A DNA stretch of 52,796 bases from Verrucomicrobiota bacterium (GCA_026398235.1 JAPLTE010000088.1:1-52796); one strand, 5' to 3'. Numbered from the stretch's first letter, positions 16,328 through 25,997 are shown. Numbers and translations are program-made. The notes: generated by a model not told the origin, from the letters alone.

Positions 16328-17684
16328 AGTTTTGTGAGTTGCGAGGAAACGGCTTTTTTTCAGCGGCTTGCGATAGGCCAGAGGCGCTCCGGAACCTGCG
16401 CGGGCATTCGATGGTCATGAGCAAAAACGCAAACCAAAGGGGTGCCAGCCGGAAGTAATTGGATTCCGAGAAATTGTAGATGATCGCCAGCAGCCAGAAA
16501 ACAAGAGCCATCATCCCCATCGGGGTCTGCTGGTACCAATGGTCGATCGCTCTCTTTCCGGCCGACAGCAACAGCACCCCCAGAAGCGCGAGTGCGACGA
16601 TGCCCCCATCCAAATACAGTTCAAGGTAGCCGTTATGCGCGGATTGGATTTCTGTCAGCGCCCGGATAATGGCGGTTCCCTTGTCGCTGTCCCAAAAAAT
16701 GTAAAAGCCATTTCCAAAAATCGGATTCGTCTCCTGATTCATGACAAGCCGCCAGATTTCGGTGCGTCCGGTAAGGGTGGGGTTGCGACCCAGCGCCCGG
16801 ATCACCATGTCCGAAAGGTGAAACGTCTTATCCAAGGCGATCAAGCCGAATGCGGCAATAATGCAACTGATAAGGAGGGATTTTCCGTTGGCAAACCGCA
16901 CGAGCCGACCGCTTCCCCAGAGGACGAAAACCCCCACAATAAAACAGACGAGCGAGGTTTGGCTGTCGCACCGGATCATGAGCAGCGCTCCCAGTAAAAG
17001 CATTCCAATGCGGATATTCTCCTGCCGCCGCCTTCCCTTTCCAGGGTCGGTCTTTCGGATCTCGAGCAGGTCCCATACGACCATGAGCCCGAAGACAAAG
17101 AGCATCTGGCCCAGGCTGTTTTTTTGAGTGGTCACGCCAACCAGCATCGGCACGCCCGCCACGGAATAACCCCGGCCTATCTCAGGAAAATATTTTTCCA
17201 GCACGAACGAAAGGGGGAACAGGATATAGGAGACCCGAACAAAAACCGTCCGGATCGCTTCGGCCGGGTTTACCTCGGTGAGAAGCAGGAGGGCGGTCGT
17301 AACGCAACCGAAATCCTTCACCAGACGTTTGAGGGAGACGAGCGGCGCTTCCGACCAAAATGCACTGAGTGCCAGGTAAAAATAGATGAAAAAGAGGGCC
17401 TTGTTTTTCCCAAGTGCCTGCCCCCAGTTGAAGCCGCGGTTGAACAATACCAATACGGAGGAAACGATGAGGAAGGCAAAGAGGAACGTGTTGATCGGGT
17501 TGCCTTCAATATCTCTGCCGCCGCCAGCCCCAAACCAATACGAGACCGGACGTGAGCCGAGGATGCCAATCCAAATGCCGGGAATGAGGAGGGCGCGTGA
17601 GGTTGTGCGCCGCCCTTTTCGATCTTCACGGAAAAGCCAGAGGATCAATAAAACGCAAAGCAGGAGGATGATTCGGGGATACAT
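16305..17684 (-). CDS. O-antigen ligase/Wzy-type polymerase, integral membrane protein
   Basis: 459 residues with about ten hydrophobic segments, starting with RIILLLCVLLILWLF. Family hallmarks are VGVTTQKNSLGQMLFV, the loop TLTGRTEIWRLV, and AHNGYLELYLDGGIVALALLGVL. The last is the conserved periplasmic-loop ending of the Wzy_C/WaaL group. It should polymerise lipid-linked repeat units or ligate the chain at the periplasmic face of the inner membrane. WaaL and Wzy proteins cannot be separated by eye, but a chain-length regulator three genes upstream favours polymerase. It starts 6 bp after the fusion-protein stop. Confidence 0.88.
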   Translation of the reverse strand: MYPRIILLLCVLLILWLFREDRKGRRTTSRALLIPGIWIGILGSRPVSYWFGAGGGRDIEGNPINTFLFAFLIVSSVLVLFNRGFNWGQALGKNKALFFIYFYLALSAFWSEAPLVSLKRLVKDFGCVTTALLLLTEVNPAEAIRTVFVRVSYILFPLSFVLEKYFPEIGRGYSVAGVPMLVGVTTQKNSLGQMLFVFGLMVVWDLLEIRKTDPGKGRRRQENIRIGMLLLGALLMIRCDSQTSLVCFIVGVFVLWGSGRLVRFANGKSLLISCIIAAFGLIALDKTFHLSDMVIRALGRNPTLTGRTEIWRLVMNQETNPIFGNGFYIFWDSDKGTAIIRALTEIQSAHNGYLELYLDGGIVALALLGVLLLSAGKRAIDHWYQQTPMGMMALVFWLLAIIYNFSESNYFRLAPLWFAFLLMTIECPRRFRSASGLSQAAEKKPFPRNSQNYADYQRR

Positions 17685-17690
17685 GGCAGC

Positions 17691-19844
17691 CTAGGCTCTT
17701 TTGGCGCTCCCCCAAAGAAGTTGTCGCAGACGTCCCATTTGTTCCGCTCGGTGAAATTGCATCAACTCGTTGGAAACGGGCCGCTCCATTCTTTTCAGCG
17801 CGGCCCAGAAATAACCGGCAAGAAAGAGGATGCCCCCCAGAACAAATGGGCGCTGCTGTGTTTGAAATAACCCCCGAAGCCCCTCGAATAAAGGGTGGCC
17901 CCCCATGGCATAGGCCTTCTGGCCGTAGCGGAAGCGCACGATCCACGGGCTATCGGTTCCAGTCCCGAGTTTCCGGTGGTGAACGCAGGTTCGTTCCAGG
18001 AAGGTCCGCGTTTGCCATCCGTTCAAGCGCGCGGTCGTAACGGCAATCCAGTCAATGCCGCCTCCCTTGATGGGGTTGTAGCCGCCGACCGCTTCAAAGC
18101 AGTCTCTCCGGAAAAGTTGGCATGCACCGGAAACATGTTCAAGCTGTGCAAACCGATGGCCGTAGGTGTGCCCCTGCGGTTGGCTGGCATCTTCAAGATA
18201 CGGGGTTCCCGCGACGCCGAGCTGCGGAAGGGCAGAAAATTTCCCCAGCAGGAACTCGAAATAATCGGAGCCAAACGAGATATCCGCATCAAGATTGCCG
18301 ATGATGTCAAAAGCTCCTCCTTTGAGTCGATCGTATCCAGCGTTGAAGCAATGGGCTTTTGCGGCGAACTGCCGGTCCCGGTGCTCCGGCATCCTTAGTA
18401 ATTCGATCCAGTCGCACTGGGCGGCATACTTTTGCACGATCTCTTCGGTTCGATCGGTCGAGCCGTCGCTCACAATAATCCACTTCTTCGGGGGGCGGGT
18501 TTGAGAGAGGACGGATCGGATCGTGTTTTCGATATAGGCTTCCTCGTTGCGCGCGGGCGTGACGAGCACGTATTGTAAGAGCCTGGCGGGAAAAAAGTCT
18601 GTGCGCTGCGCATCCGCCACGGAAGTGCGAGCTCCCGCAGAGAGCCTGTACAACAGGTGCGAGAGCGCTTTGATCATCGTGGCTTGGCCCCAGTGGAGCA
18701 TCGGCGTTTGGATTTTTGTCCAGCCCAGGTCCCGGTAAAAAAAGTGGCCGTCGGCGTCCTGCATCTGGTCGATGGTCCAGCTTGCAACCTTTTGGGCGAG
18801 CGGCAAGGCGTCCGGGTCGAGATCGGAGAAGAGCGTGAGTGTGTCGATGGCCTGTGCTGCACACTGAATATCGACAGGATATTTCTGGTTGTGGTAATAG
18901 CGCGGGCAGCCGTCAGCCTCGAAAAAATGTTTTTTGAAAAAGGCGAACCCGCGCAGCATGTGCGATTCGAAGCTCCGGTCCCCCGTGGCCTCCATATAGC
19001 GGCGAAGGCTGTCGAGATTGTAACCTGTGTGGAAATTGTCGATCCAGAGATACTTCGGCTCCTCGCCATAAAACCAGGCGCCATCGGGTCTCTGGCGCTT
19101 GCAGCTATAGACCATGGCTTGCTGCGCGATTTCAAGCGCCGCCTTGTCTCCTGTTTTTGCGCCCGTGCACGCCAGCATCGCCGCGCCGAGCATGTTGGAA
19201 TTGTGAATGGAGCTCTGTTTGAATCCGACGTAGCTCAGGCAAGTGCCGCTGCCTGTCTCTTCGCGCGGGAGCGACACGATCCATGCGCAAACACTCCGTG
19301 CGACATCCAGGTAACGGGGCGCGTTCAAGGTTTCCGAAGCCTCCAAAAATGCCTGCCCGATCAGACTGCTCCAAACAATGGTCGGTTCTCCTTTGGGGAT
19401 TTTCCCAGCACGGGTCGAAAAGGAGAAATGGTTGCCCCAGCAAAATTCCCGCGAGGCAGTGGAGCGATTTTGAATCAGCCACTCCAGGCAATACTCCGCA
19501 CGCTCCCTGTAATGATCAGATCCCGTGGCTCGGAACATCCTTAAATATCCCCATGCCATGTAGCCCATCCCTTTTGTGGAGGTGTGGGGACGAATACCTA
19601 AGAGCGGCCGCAGATTCATGGGAGCGCGATAGACCGCTTGTTGCAGCAGCCGTTCCAGCAGAAGCCGGTTAAAGGTCAGGCCGTGAAGGAATGAGTTGCA
19701 GCCATCCCCTGGATCATAAGCCCGGTACTGATTTTCCTCCACCCAACGGGTCGCGCCTTGGATGCTTTGTTCCAGCTTACGCCAGAGGGGACTGCCGTAA
19801 GAGGCAGCCAGGGCAGAGGATTGGGCAGGGGTTTGCTTTAGCAT
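17691..19844 (-). CDS. Fusion: alpha/alpha-barrel-like domain plus glycosyltransferase family 2
   Basis: 717 residues from the ATG at 19844, which overlaps the upstream GT4 stop by 7 nt; an upstream start at 19913 is in frame but lacks support. Residues about 30-400 are helical with recurring aromatic and Gly motifs (GMGYMAWGYLRMFRATG, NSNMLGAAMLA, RPDGAWFYGEEPKYLWIDNFH), like an (alpha/alpha)6 barrel of the AGE, glycoside-hydrolase or terpene-cyclase type. From about 425 a GT2 domain follows: VLVTPARNEEAYIENTIRSVL, SDGSTDRTEEI, GNLDADISF (DxD) and VGGYNPIKGGGIDWI. Near residue 680 is a membrane helix (VLGGILFLAGYFWAAL). The N-terminal role is unknown; it could bind or trim the acceptor glycan. 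Confidence 0.85.
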   Translation of the reverse strand: MLKQTPAQSSALAASYGSPLWRKLEQSIQGATRWVEENQYRAYDPGDGCNSFLHGLTFNRLLLERLLQQAVYRAPMNLRPLLGIRPHTSTKGMGYMAWGYLRMFRATGSDHYRERAEYCLEWLIQNRSTASREFCWGNHFSFSTRAGKIPKGEPTIVWSSLIGQAFLEASETLNAPRYLDVARSVCAWIVSLPREETGSGTCLSYVGFKQSSIHNSNMLGAAMLACTGAKTGDKAALEIAQQAMVYSCKRQRPDGAWFYGEEPKYLWIDNFHTGYNLDSLRRYMEATGDRSFESHMLRGFAFFKKHFFEADGCPRYYHNQKYPVDIQCAAQAIDTLTLFSDLDPDALPLAQKVASWTIDQMQDADGHFFYRDLGWTKIQTPMLHWGQATMIKALSHLLYRLSAGARTSVADAQRTDFFPARLLQYVLVTPARNEEAYIENTIRSVLSQTRPPKKWIIVSDGSTDRTEEIVQKYAAQCDWIELLRMPEHRDRQFAAKAHCFNAGYDRLKGGAFDIIGNLDADISFGSDYFEFLLGKFSALPQLGVAGTPYLEDASQPQGHTYGHRFAQLEHVSGACQLFRRDCFEAVGGYNPIKGGGIDWIAVTTARLNGWQTRTFLERTCVHHRKLGTGTDSPWIVRFRYGQKAYAMGGHPLFEGLRGLFQTQQRPFVLGGILFLAGYFWAALKRMERPVSNELMQFHRAEQMGRLRQLLWGSAKRA

Positions 19845-21067
19845 AACGATTCGCGATTTCCGCAAAGGAGCCGCTCCACAAGTTGCAGATAAGCTTGTTT
19901 GCTCTTTTCCCAACTATGGAGTTCGGCATACGCCGAAGCGTGAGCAATGAGGGAGCGCCGCAGCTTTCCATCCACGAGGACCTCATGCATGGCGTCTGCC
20001 AGGGCGTCTATATTCCCGGACTCGAAGAAGCGCAGCACGGAGTCGTCGAAATAATAGCTGTCCACCTTTGTGCGGGAGGCGACCACGGGAACTCCTGCCG
20101 CCATGAACTCCATGATTTTTGTGCTGTAAGCTTCATTGCCAAACGAGTCTGCCCGCTTTGGGACCACCCCCAAATCGGCTCTGGCCATCACCTGTGCGAT
20201 TTCATGGAGTTTGAGCGGAGCGAAAAACCGGACACAACCGGACAAACCCAGTTCTGCAACCAGCTCCACCAGCTTCGGTTTCAGGATGCCGTCCCCATAA
20301 ATGTGAAACTCCGATCGCGGCAGCCGAAGCCGCAATTTTGCGAATGCGCGAATCGCAATGTCCACGCCTTGGTGCCACTGCAAGCTGCCGGGAAAAAGCA
20401 GAAGGAAGTTTTCGTTTGGGGAGGAATCCACGCGCGGACGGAATACGCGGGCATCCACATTGTTGATAAACACAGAGCACTTTTGCGCCGGGGCGGAACG
20501 CGCCGTGTATTTATCGAGCCAGAGATGGCTGGCGAGGATCACATGATCGGCGAAGGCCGCGGAAGCTTTCTCCATCCACTGCAAGGCTCGCGCAGGCGGC
20601 GAGCTGGCCGAGTCGTTAAACTTGCTGGCGAAGAGTTCCGGCACGAGATCGTGGATATCCAGGATCAAGCGCGCTCCAGTCAGCTTCGGATGCCATGCCG
20701 CGTAAATGATGAAGTCAGGAATGTTATGAGCGTGGACCAGATCATAACGGCAACGCCGGTTTTTGCGAAAAATGCTCCAGGATGCCGCTGCGAAAAACCG
20801 AAGCAGCGGCCAGAGGAAGGAGGCTTTGGACTGCTCCGTTTTTCCAAAGCGGTCTTTGATGCGCAAAATCCGAACGCCTTCGATCACCTCCTCCTTCGGC
20901 ATTTCCGGGCTGCGCCGGAGGGCGAATACATCGACCTCAAAGCCTTTGGCGGCCAGGGTTTGAGCATAGCGCATGACGCGATTGTCGCTTTCGTAAAACG
21001 AATGAGTGACCATGCAGACCCGCTTGGGTGCGCTGGAAAGCCCGTGGAATATTGAGCCCTGGTCCAT
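19838..21067 (-). CDS. Glycosyltransferase family 4
   Basis: 409 residues from the ATG at 21067, one nucleotide after the stop of the Wzc-like gene; an upstream in-frame start would run into that gene. GT-B features are RVCMVTHSFYESDNRVMRYAQ, LVHAHNIPDF, LDIHDLVPELF, LLFPGSLQWHQGVDIAI and the ExxxxxxxE motif in NEAYSTKIMEFMAAGVPVVA. It resembles WcaL/RfaB-like enzymes of exopolysaccharide pathways and probably transfers one sugar of the repeat unit from a nucleotide donor at the cytoplasmic membrane face. Confidence 0.92.
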   Translation of the reverse strand: MDQGSIFHGLSSAPKRVCMVTHSFYESDNRVMRYAQTLAAKGFEVDVFALRRSPEMPKEEVIEGVRILRIKDRFGKTEQSKASFLWPLLRFFAAASWSIFRKNRRCRYDLVHAHNIPDFIIYAAWHPKLTGARLILDIHDLVPELFASKFNDSASSPPARALQWMEKASAAFADHVILASHLWLDKYTARSAPAQKCSVFINNVDARVFRPRVDSSPNENFLLLFPGSLQWHQGVDIAIRAFAKLRLRLPRSEFHIYGDGILKPKLVELVAELGLSGCVRFFAPLKLHEIAQVMARADLGVVPKRADSFGNEAYSTKIMEFMAAGVPVVASRTKVDSYYFDDSVLRFFESGNIDALADAMHEVLVDGKLRRSLIAHASAYAELHSWEKSKQAYLQLVERLLCGNRESLC

Positions 21068-21068
21068 G

Positions 21069-23249
21069 TTAGATTTCGCCTTCGATGAACTTCGGCGCGC
21101 AGGAGCGTGCCTTGTTGAACACGCAGGAAACGTCCGCTTTGGCAGCGGCAAGTTCTTTGCAGGAACGTCTCAAGGTATCCTCATGGGTTTTCCCCGCCTC
21201 GACCACCAGCAACACTTTGTCCATGAACCCCGCAAGGGCCACGGTCGCGCTGGTTTGCGTAAGCGGAGGCATGTCAAAAATGATGTAATCAAAGGAGCTG
21301 GATTTGATATGGGGGATCAAATCATAGAAGTTTTTCGGCGCAAACTGCGCTGAGCCGGCGTGGGCATGGGACACAGTGGCCAGATAATGGTGCTCGGAAT
21401 CACCCGGTGCATCCGCCCCCCCCGTTTGGAGCACCTCCACAAGCGAACCAGCCGATTTTTCAGTCCTGAACTGCTGGATTTCCGTGTGCTCCACATTCAT
21501 GTTTACGAGCAGAACCTTGCCATCGCCCAATTCTGAGATCGACGCGGCCAGCCCTTCGGCAACCGTGGAAATGCCTGCCTCGCGCGTGAGGGCAGTCACC
21601 GCGATCAGCTTGGGCTTGCGAACCAAGCGATTGAGTTTGAAATACAAAATAAGACGATCCCGTATCGCTTCAAAAAATGGGACGATCTGGTGCCCCAGCT
21701 CGCTGCGGGCAATTTCCTGGAGGGTTGCCGAAGAGTCGTCGTTTTCGCTCTGTGGTGGCAGACGCAGATGGCCGCTGGGTGGCACATACGGAATGGAGAC
21801 CAACAGCGGGAGCCCAAGTTTGGACTCGATTTCCAGTGCGCGTTTCACCGTGCGGTCCACCACTTTTTCAATAAGAAACGCAATCACGAGCCCGACTCCA
21901 AGCCCCCCGAAAATCAAGCCCAGCAAAATTTTGTTGGTGCCCTTGGCATCCCTTATCCCTTCGGTGGGGCTCTGGACGACGCTGATGTTCGGTATCTTCG
22001 AAGGGTCGAGCGCTTCGTCAATCCGAGCCTTCTCCAGGCTCGTTTGGGAATACCTGTAATTGGTCTCTTCAATTTCTCTCTTGCGTTCGAGTTGTGCAAT
22101 CTCGATGGCTTTCTGCGAAAGCAGCCCGGATTTCTCCTGGAAGGAACGAAGCTGTGCGGAAAGGGTGTCCGCCTTTGCATCCATCGATGCGAGGCGGGTT
22201 TTCTCCGTGACGAGGTCGAAGCGAACGCTTGGGGAATTGGTCGCTACCGCAGCTGCCGTGCCCATCAGGTAGGGATAAACTTTTTCCAATTCCCTGCGCC
22301 GTGACTCGAGTTCCGCGATTTGCGACTGGACGATGCGCACTTGAGGATGCTCGACCGTGTACTTCGCGAGCAGCTCCCGCTCTCTCCCATGCATGTCATC
22401 CAGGCGCATCCCCAGGATCTGGTATTCCTGGATGACTTTGCGGTTCTTGGTCTGTTCGCTTGCAAGGTTATTTGAGTTTACTCCCAACCCGCCCAGCAAT
22501 TTCTCGATTTCCTGGATACGGGCGCGCTGTTCGGCCCGCTCCACCTCGGCAGCGTCAAGCTCCTGCTGGCTCTTCACCAGCACGTTAGTGAGGTTTGCCG
22601 AGCTATCGGCCACGGAGACGATCCCCGAGTTTGTCTTCAAGCGCTTTAATTCCTCCTCGGTCTGCTGCAACTGCGAGCTGATCTGCTCTGTTTGCTTGGC
22701 GACAAACCCGAAGGTGCCCAACGAGCGATGCACCTGCATGTGCTTTTCAAAATACTGGCTGACAACGGCATCCAGAACGCTTTTGGTAACCTGCGGGTCG
22801 CGATTTTTGTAGCTGATCAGGATCACATTGCTCCCCAATTTCGCTGAGGCCTTGAGACCTGCGGAAATGGCATTTGCGGCGGCAGCCTGTGTTGCCTGCT
22901 TGGCATCGGGCAGCAGACGCTTGACGCCGATCGCTTCGGCGACCTGCATCGCCACGTCGGCACTGGTCAGAATCTCCACCTCGGCGTTGATCATGCTCTC
23001 GCCGATAGGACCCGAGGCGGGGGTCTGGGGCCCTGTGTCGAGCTTGTCCAGTGCGTTTCGTTCCAGAACGTAGCGCACCATCAACTTCGCCTGCGATTCG
23101 TAATCGGGAAATCCGAAATAATAAATGCCTGCGGAAAGGATCCCGATGGCCGTGCAAAGGGTGATTAATCCTTTGCGCCGGAACAGAATATAGAGGATTT
23201 CGTTTAAGTTCAGACCTGAGACGGGTTCCTCTGGAAAGGGGGCCTTCAT
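21069..23249 (-). CDS. Wzc/GumC-type polysaccharide co-polymerase with degenerate tyrosine-kinase domain
   Basis: 726 residues. A Wzz domain starts at about 10 (LNLNEILYILFRRKGLI) with a first membrane helix near 28-47. Long periplasmic coiled coils follow (about 165-430), then a second helix near 440-462 (ILLGLIFGGLGVGLVIAFLI). The C-terminus is CpsD/Wzc-like, but its P-loop reads TREAGISTVAEGLA: the lysine of GKST is isoleucine. Walker A' reads LLVNMNVEH, without the usual aspartate. Walker B (IIFDMPP) remains. There is no tyrosine-rich tail. It should control chain length with the polymerase and connect to an outer-membrane exporter, but ATP-dependent autophosphorylation looks lost. Confidence 0.92.
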   Translation of the reverse strand: MKAPFPEEPVSGLNLNEILYILFRRKGLITLCTAIGILSAGIYYFGFPDYESQAKLMVRYVLERNALDKLDTGPQTPASGPIGESMINAEVEILTSADVAMQVAEAIGVKRLLPDAKQATQAAAANAISAGLKASAKLGSNVILISYKNRDPQVTKSVLDAVVSQYFEKHMQVHRSLGTFGFVAKQTEQISSQLQQTEEELKRLKTNSGIVSVADSSANLTNVLVKSQQELDAAEVERAEQRARIQEIEKLLGGLGVNSNNLASEQTKNRKVIQEYQILGMRLDDMHGRERELLAKYTVEHPQVRIVQSQIAELESRRRELEKVYPYLMGTAAAVATNSPSVRFDLVTEKTRLASMDAKADTLSAQLRSFQEKSGLLSQKAIEIAQLERKREIEETNYRYSQTSLEKARIDEALDPSKIPNISVVQSPTEGIRDAKGTNKILLGLIFGGLGVGLVIAFLIEKVVDRTVKRALEIESKLGLPLLVSIPYVPPSGHLRLPPQSENDDSSATLQEIARSELGHQIVPFFEAIRDRLILYFKLNRLVRKPKLIAVTALTREAGISTVAEGLAASISELGDGKVLLVNMNVEHTEIQQFRTEKSAGSLVEVLQTGGADAPGDSEHHYLATVSHAHAGSAQFAPKNFYDLIPHIKSSSFDYIIFDMPPLTQTSATVALAGFMDKVLLVVEAGKTHEDTLRRSCKELAAAKADVSCVFNKARSCAPKFIEGEI

Positions 23250-23264
23250 GGTGGAAAGGAAGGG

Positions 23265-24377
23265 TTAAATGCTACACGTGACGGCCTCTCTTAAGACCTC
23301 GGTGACTTGCTCCACCTGCTCGGGCTTCAATTCCGGATACATCGGTAAAGAGATAAATTCCGCCGCGCAACGTTCTGCCACGTGGAACGCGCCTGCCGCG
23401 TAGCCCAGGCTGCGGTATGCTTCTTGAAGGTGGATGGTTACAGGGTAATGCACGGCGCATCCAATCCCCCGGGATGCCAGATGCCGCATAATCCTGTCGC
23501 GCTCGCGTACCCGGATCGCGTAGATGTGGAAAACATGCTCCGCGTAAAATGCGGTCGTTGGGATTGTGATTTCCCGGATGTCGCACAGGGCCTGGTTGTA
23601 ATGCGCTGCATGCGCGCGGCGTAGCTGGTTTCCCGTTTCGAGATTCGGCAGTTTGATGCGAAGGACCGCCGCCTGAATTCCGTCCATCCGGCAGTTCCAC
23701 CCGACTTGCGAATGGTAATATCTGCGATCCTGGCCATGGTCCCGCAGGATCCGGATTTTGTCATACAACTCGGAGTTGTTTGTCACCACTGCCCCGGCCT
23801 CACCGAAAGCTCCGAGATTCTTTCCAGGGTAGAAGCTGAAGCATCCCGTGTCGCCAATCGAACCGGCGCGCTGTCCCGTGTACTCGGCCCCATGCGCCTG
23901 GCACGCATCCTCGATGATCTTGAGCCCAAACTCATTTGCAACCGCCTGAATGGGTTTCATGTCCGCCATTTGCCCAAACAAATGGACGGGGATCACCGCC
24001 TTTGTGTTGGACGTGACCGCTTTGGCCAATGCCTTGGGGTCCATCGTGTAGGTGTGCTCGTCCACATCGACAAACACCGGGCGCGCGCCGCAATACGTAA
24101 TAGCCTCCGCCGTGGCCATGAAGGAATTGGGGACCGTGATCACCTCGTCGCCGGGGCCGATGCCCAGAGCCAACAGGGAGAGCCACAGGGCTTCGGTGCC
24201 GCTGCCAACGCCAATGGCATGACGGCAACGGCAAAATACGGCGAATTCCTCCTCAAATTCCTCAACCACCGGGCCTCCGGCGAAGACGCAGCGATCAATC
24301 ACCCCCTCGATGGCGGCATGGAATTCTTGCCGCAGCGGAGCGTGTTGGGCATTCAGGTCAAGAAAGGGCACGTTCAT
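23265..24377 (-). CDS. DegT/DnrJ/EryC1 aminotransferase (WbpE-like)
   Basis: 370 residues, normal for PLP-dependent sugar aminotransferases. K186 in SFYPGKNLGAFGE is the Schiff-base lysine and D157 in IIEDACQAHG contacts the PLP ring nitrogen. GSGTEALWLSLLALGIGPGDEV is the phosphate-binding region. With the WbpB- and WbpD-like genes directly upstream it should aminate the 3-keto group of UDP-2-acetamido-3-keto-glucuronate using glutamate. The start overlaps the acetyltransferase gene by 20 nt. Other DegT substrates are possible, but the gene neighbours make this assignment strong. Confidence 0.9.
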   Translation of the reverse strand: MNVPFLDLNAQHAPLRQEFHAAIEGVIDRCVFAGGPVVEEFEEEFAVFCRCRHAIGVGSGTEALWLSLLALGIGPGDEVITVPNSFMATAEAITYCGARPVFVDVDEHTYTMDPKALAKAVTSNTKAVIPVHLFGQMADMKPIQAVANEFGLKIIEDACQAHGAEYTGQRAGSIGDTGCFSFYPGKNLGAFGEAGAVVTNNSELYDKIRILRDHGQDRRYYHSQVGWNCRMDGIQAAVLRIKLPNLETGNQLRRAHAAHYNQALCDIREITIPTTAFYAEHVFHIYAIRVRERDRIMRHLASRGIGCAVHYPVTIHLQEAYRSLGYAAGAFHVAERCAAEFISLPMYPELKPEQVEQVTEVLREAVTCSI

Positions 24378-24873
24378 TGGAATTTATATATGTGTTCAAA
24401 ATACGGGCGGGATTACCCGCCACGGTGGTGTTGGGGGGGACATCTTTGGTCACGACGCTTCCAGCGCCCACGAGCGCATTGGCCCCGACCGTGATCCCCC
24501 CCAGGATGGTCGCGCCCGAACCGATGGAGGCGCCTTGCCGGATGGTTGTGCGCTGGGGAATCCAGTCCGCTTCGGTCTGAAGCTGCCCGCAGGGGGTGGT
24601 CGCGCGAGGACGGTGGTCATTGATGAAAGTCACTCCATGGCCGACAAACACCGCATCTTCAATGGTGACCCCTTCACAAATGAAAGTGTGGCTGGAAATC
24701 TTGCAACGTTCGCCCACCGTGACGCCCTTTTGGATTTCCACAAACGCGCCAATCTTGGTCTCATCCCCGATTGCGCACCCGTAAAGATTCACAAACGCAA
24801 AAAGGCGTACATTCCTGCCGAGGCGGACATCGGGTGCAATACGTTGGAGTTGGAGGGGGATGTGGGTGCTCAT
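24358..24873 (-). CDS. Left-handed beta-helix N-acetyltransferase (WbpD/WlbB-like)
   Basis: 171 residues made of hexapeptide repeats (ITVGANALVGAGSVVTKDV near the end; GDETKIGAFVEIQKGVTVG early). GHGVTFINDHRPRA, near residue 77, is the characteristic catalytic loop of WbpD-type 3-N-acetyltransferases. The final VAGNPARI is typical of hexapeptide acetyltransferases. It should acetylate the 3-amino group of the sugar nucleotide with acetyl-CoA, giving the 2,3-diacetamido uronic acid. Its ATG overlaps the WbpB-like stop (ATGA). Confidence 0.9.
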   Translation of the reverse strand: MSTHIPLQLQRIAPDVRLGRNVRLFAFVNLYGCAIGDETKIGAFVEIQKGVTVGERCKISSHTFICEGVTIEDAVFVGHGVTFINDHRPRATTPCGQLQTEADWIPQRTTIRQGASIGSGATILGGITVGANALVGAGSVVTKDVPPNTTVAGNPARILNTYINSNERALS

Positions 24874-25952
24874 AGAGATTCCGATGGGGCGAACTGCTTT
24901 GCCTTCATTTCGTTTGTGTGGGCATCCGATGCTGACGCCAGCAGCACAGGAGCGCCATTCTGACGCAGGGATTGCGAAGAAGCTTCGAGGATCCTGACCA
25001 TCTCAAGCCCCTCGCGCCCCCCGGTCAGCGGCTGAGTCTTCCCCTCGATCGAATCGAGAAAATGCTGGCATTCCGTTTTCAGCGGCTCCTCCTGGGCAAG
25101 CTTGGGGATATAGCTGTCGCCGTAATGATAAGAGTAGTGGAAATCCGCGAAGGTGTCGTAATGCGGCGGGCGGTCCACCCGCACGTCGTAGATGCGGATT
25201 TTTTCCAAAGTCTGGACATCATCATATAAAATCATCCTGCGTGTGCCCACAATGGTCATCTCGCGGATTTTCCTGGGCTCCAGCCAACTGCTTTGGATTG
25301 TGGCAAAGCGCTTGTTGCGGAAAATCATCGACATGTTGGTCACATCCTCGATCTGGCTGGTGACATTGGCGTTGCCCTGGCAGTTTACAGAGACTGGAGG
25401 CTCCCCAAGGATGTGCAAGATGATGGAAATATCATGCGGCGCGAGATCCCAGGCGACATTGATGTCCTTCTGGAAAAGCCCCAAATTGAGCCGCCGCGAG
25501 TTGATGTAGCGGATCTCGCCAATGTCCCCGTTCTGCACAATCTCCACGATTTTGCGCACCGGAGAGGAATACAGAAAGGTGTGCCCGATCATGAGCACCA
25601 GACCGTTCTGATGCGCGATTTCGATCAATTCCTCGCATTCGGCGGAGGTCGAGGCCATCGGCTTTTCAATAAAAGTGTGCTTGCCGGCGCACAGGCTCGC
25701 CTTGGCGATCGGGTAATGGTGCTTTACCGGAGTGGCGACAACGATGGCGTCCAAGGCCGGGTCTTTGAGCATTTCGCAGAAATCCGTGAGCCCCTGGACA
25801 TCCGGATACAAGGTTTTCAAATGCTTGAGGCGCTCCTGGCTGGCGTCGCACATGGCCTTCATGTGGCATTGGCGCAACAGCTTGAAATTGCGGATGAGGT
25901 TTGGTCCCCAGTATCCGCACCCCACTACGCCTATGGAAATAGGTTGGCCCAT
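24870..25952 (-). CDS. Gfo/Idh/MocA-family oxidoreductase (WbpB/WlbA-like)
   Basis: 360 residues. The Rossmann start is IGVVGCGYWGPNLIRNF, followed by the family EKP motif (TFIEKPMAST) and the catalytic-region WDLAPHDISI with its histidine. It should oxidise the 3-hydroxyl of UDP-GlcNAcA to a ketone with NAD, providing the substrate for the aminotransferase. GGAG lies 6 nt before the ATG. Its tail overlaps the WbpD-like start by 4 nt, so the two are probably translationally coupled. Confidence 0.9.
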   Translation of the reverse strand: MGQPISIGVVGCGYWGPNLIRNFKLLRQCHMKAMCDASQERLKHLKTLYPDVQGLTDFCEMLKDPALDAIVVATPVKHHYPIAKASLCAGKHTFIEKPMASTSAECEELIEIAHQNGLVLMIGHTFLYSSPVRKIVEIVQNGDIGEIRYINSRRLNLGLFQKDINVAWDLAPHDISIILHILGEPPVSVNCQGNANVTSQIEDVTNMSMIFRNKRFATIQSSWLEPRKIREMTIVGTRRMILYDDVQTLEKIRIYDVRVDRPPHYDTFADFHYSYHYGDSYIPKLAQEEPLKTECQHFLDSIEGKTQPLTGGREGLEMVRILEASSQSLRQNGAPVLLASASDAHTNEMKAKQFAPSESL

Positions 25953-25997
25953 AAATTACTCCTTGGAATCGCGATCGCTCTGTTCAGTGGTTCCTCT

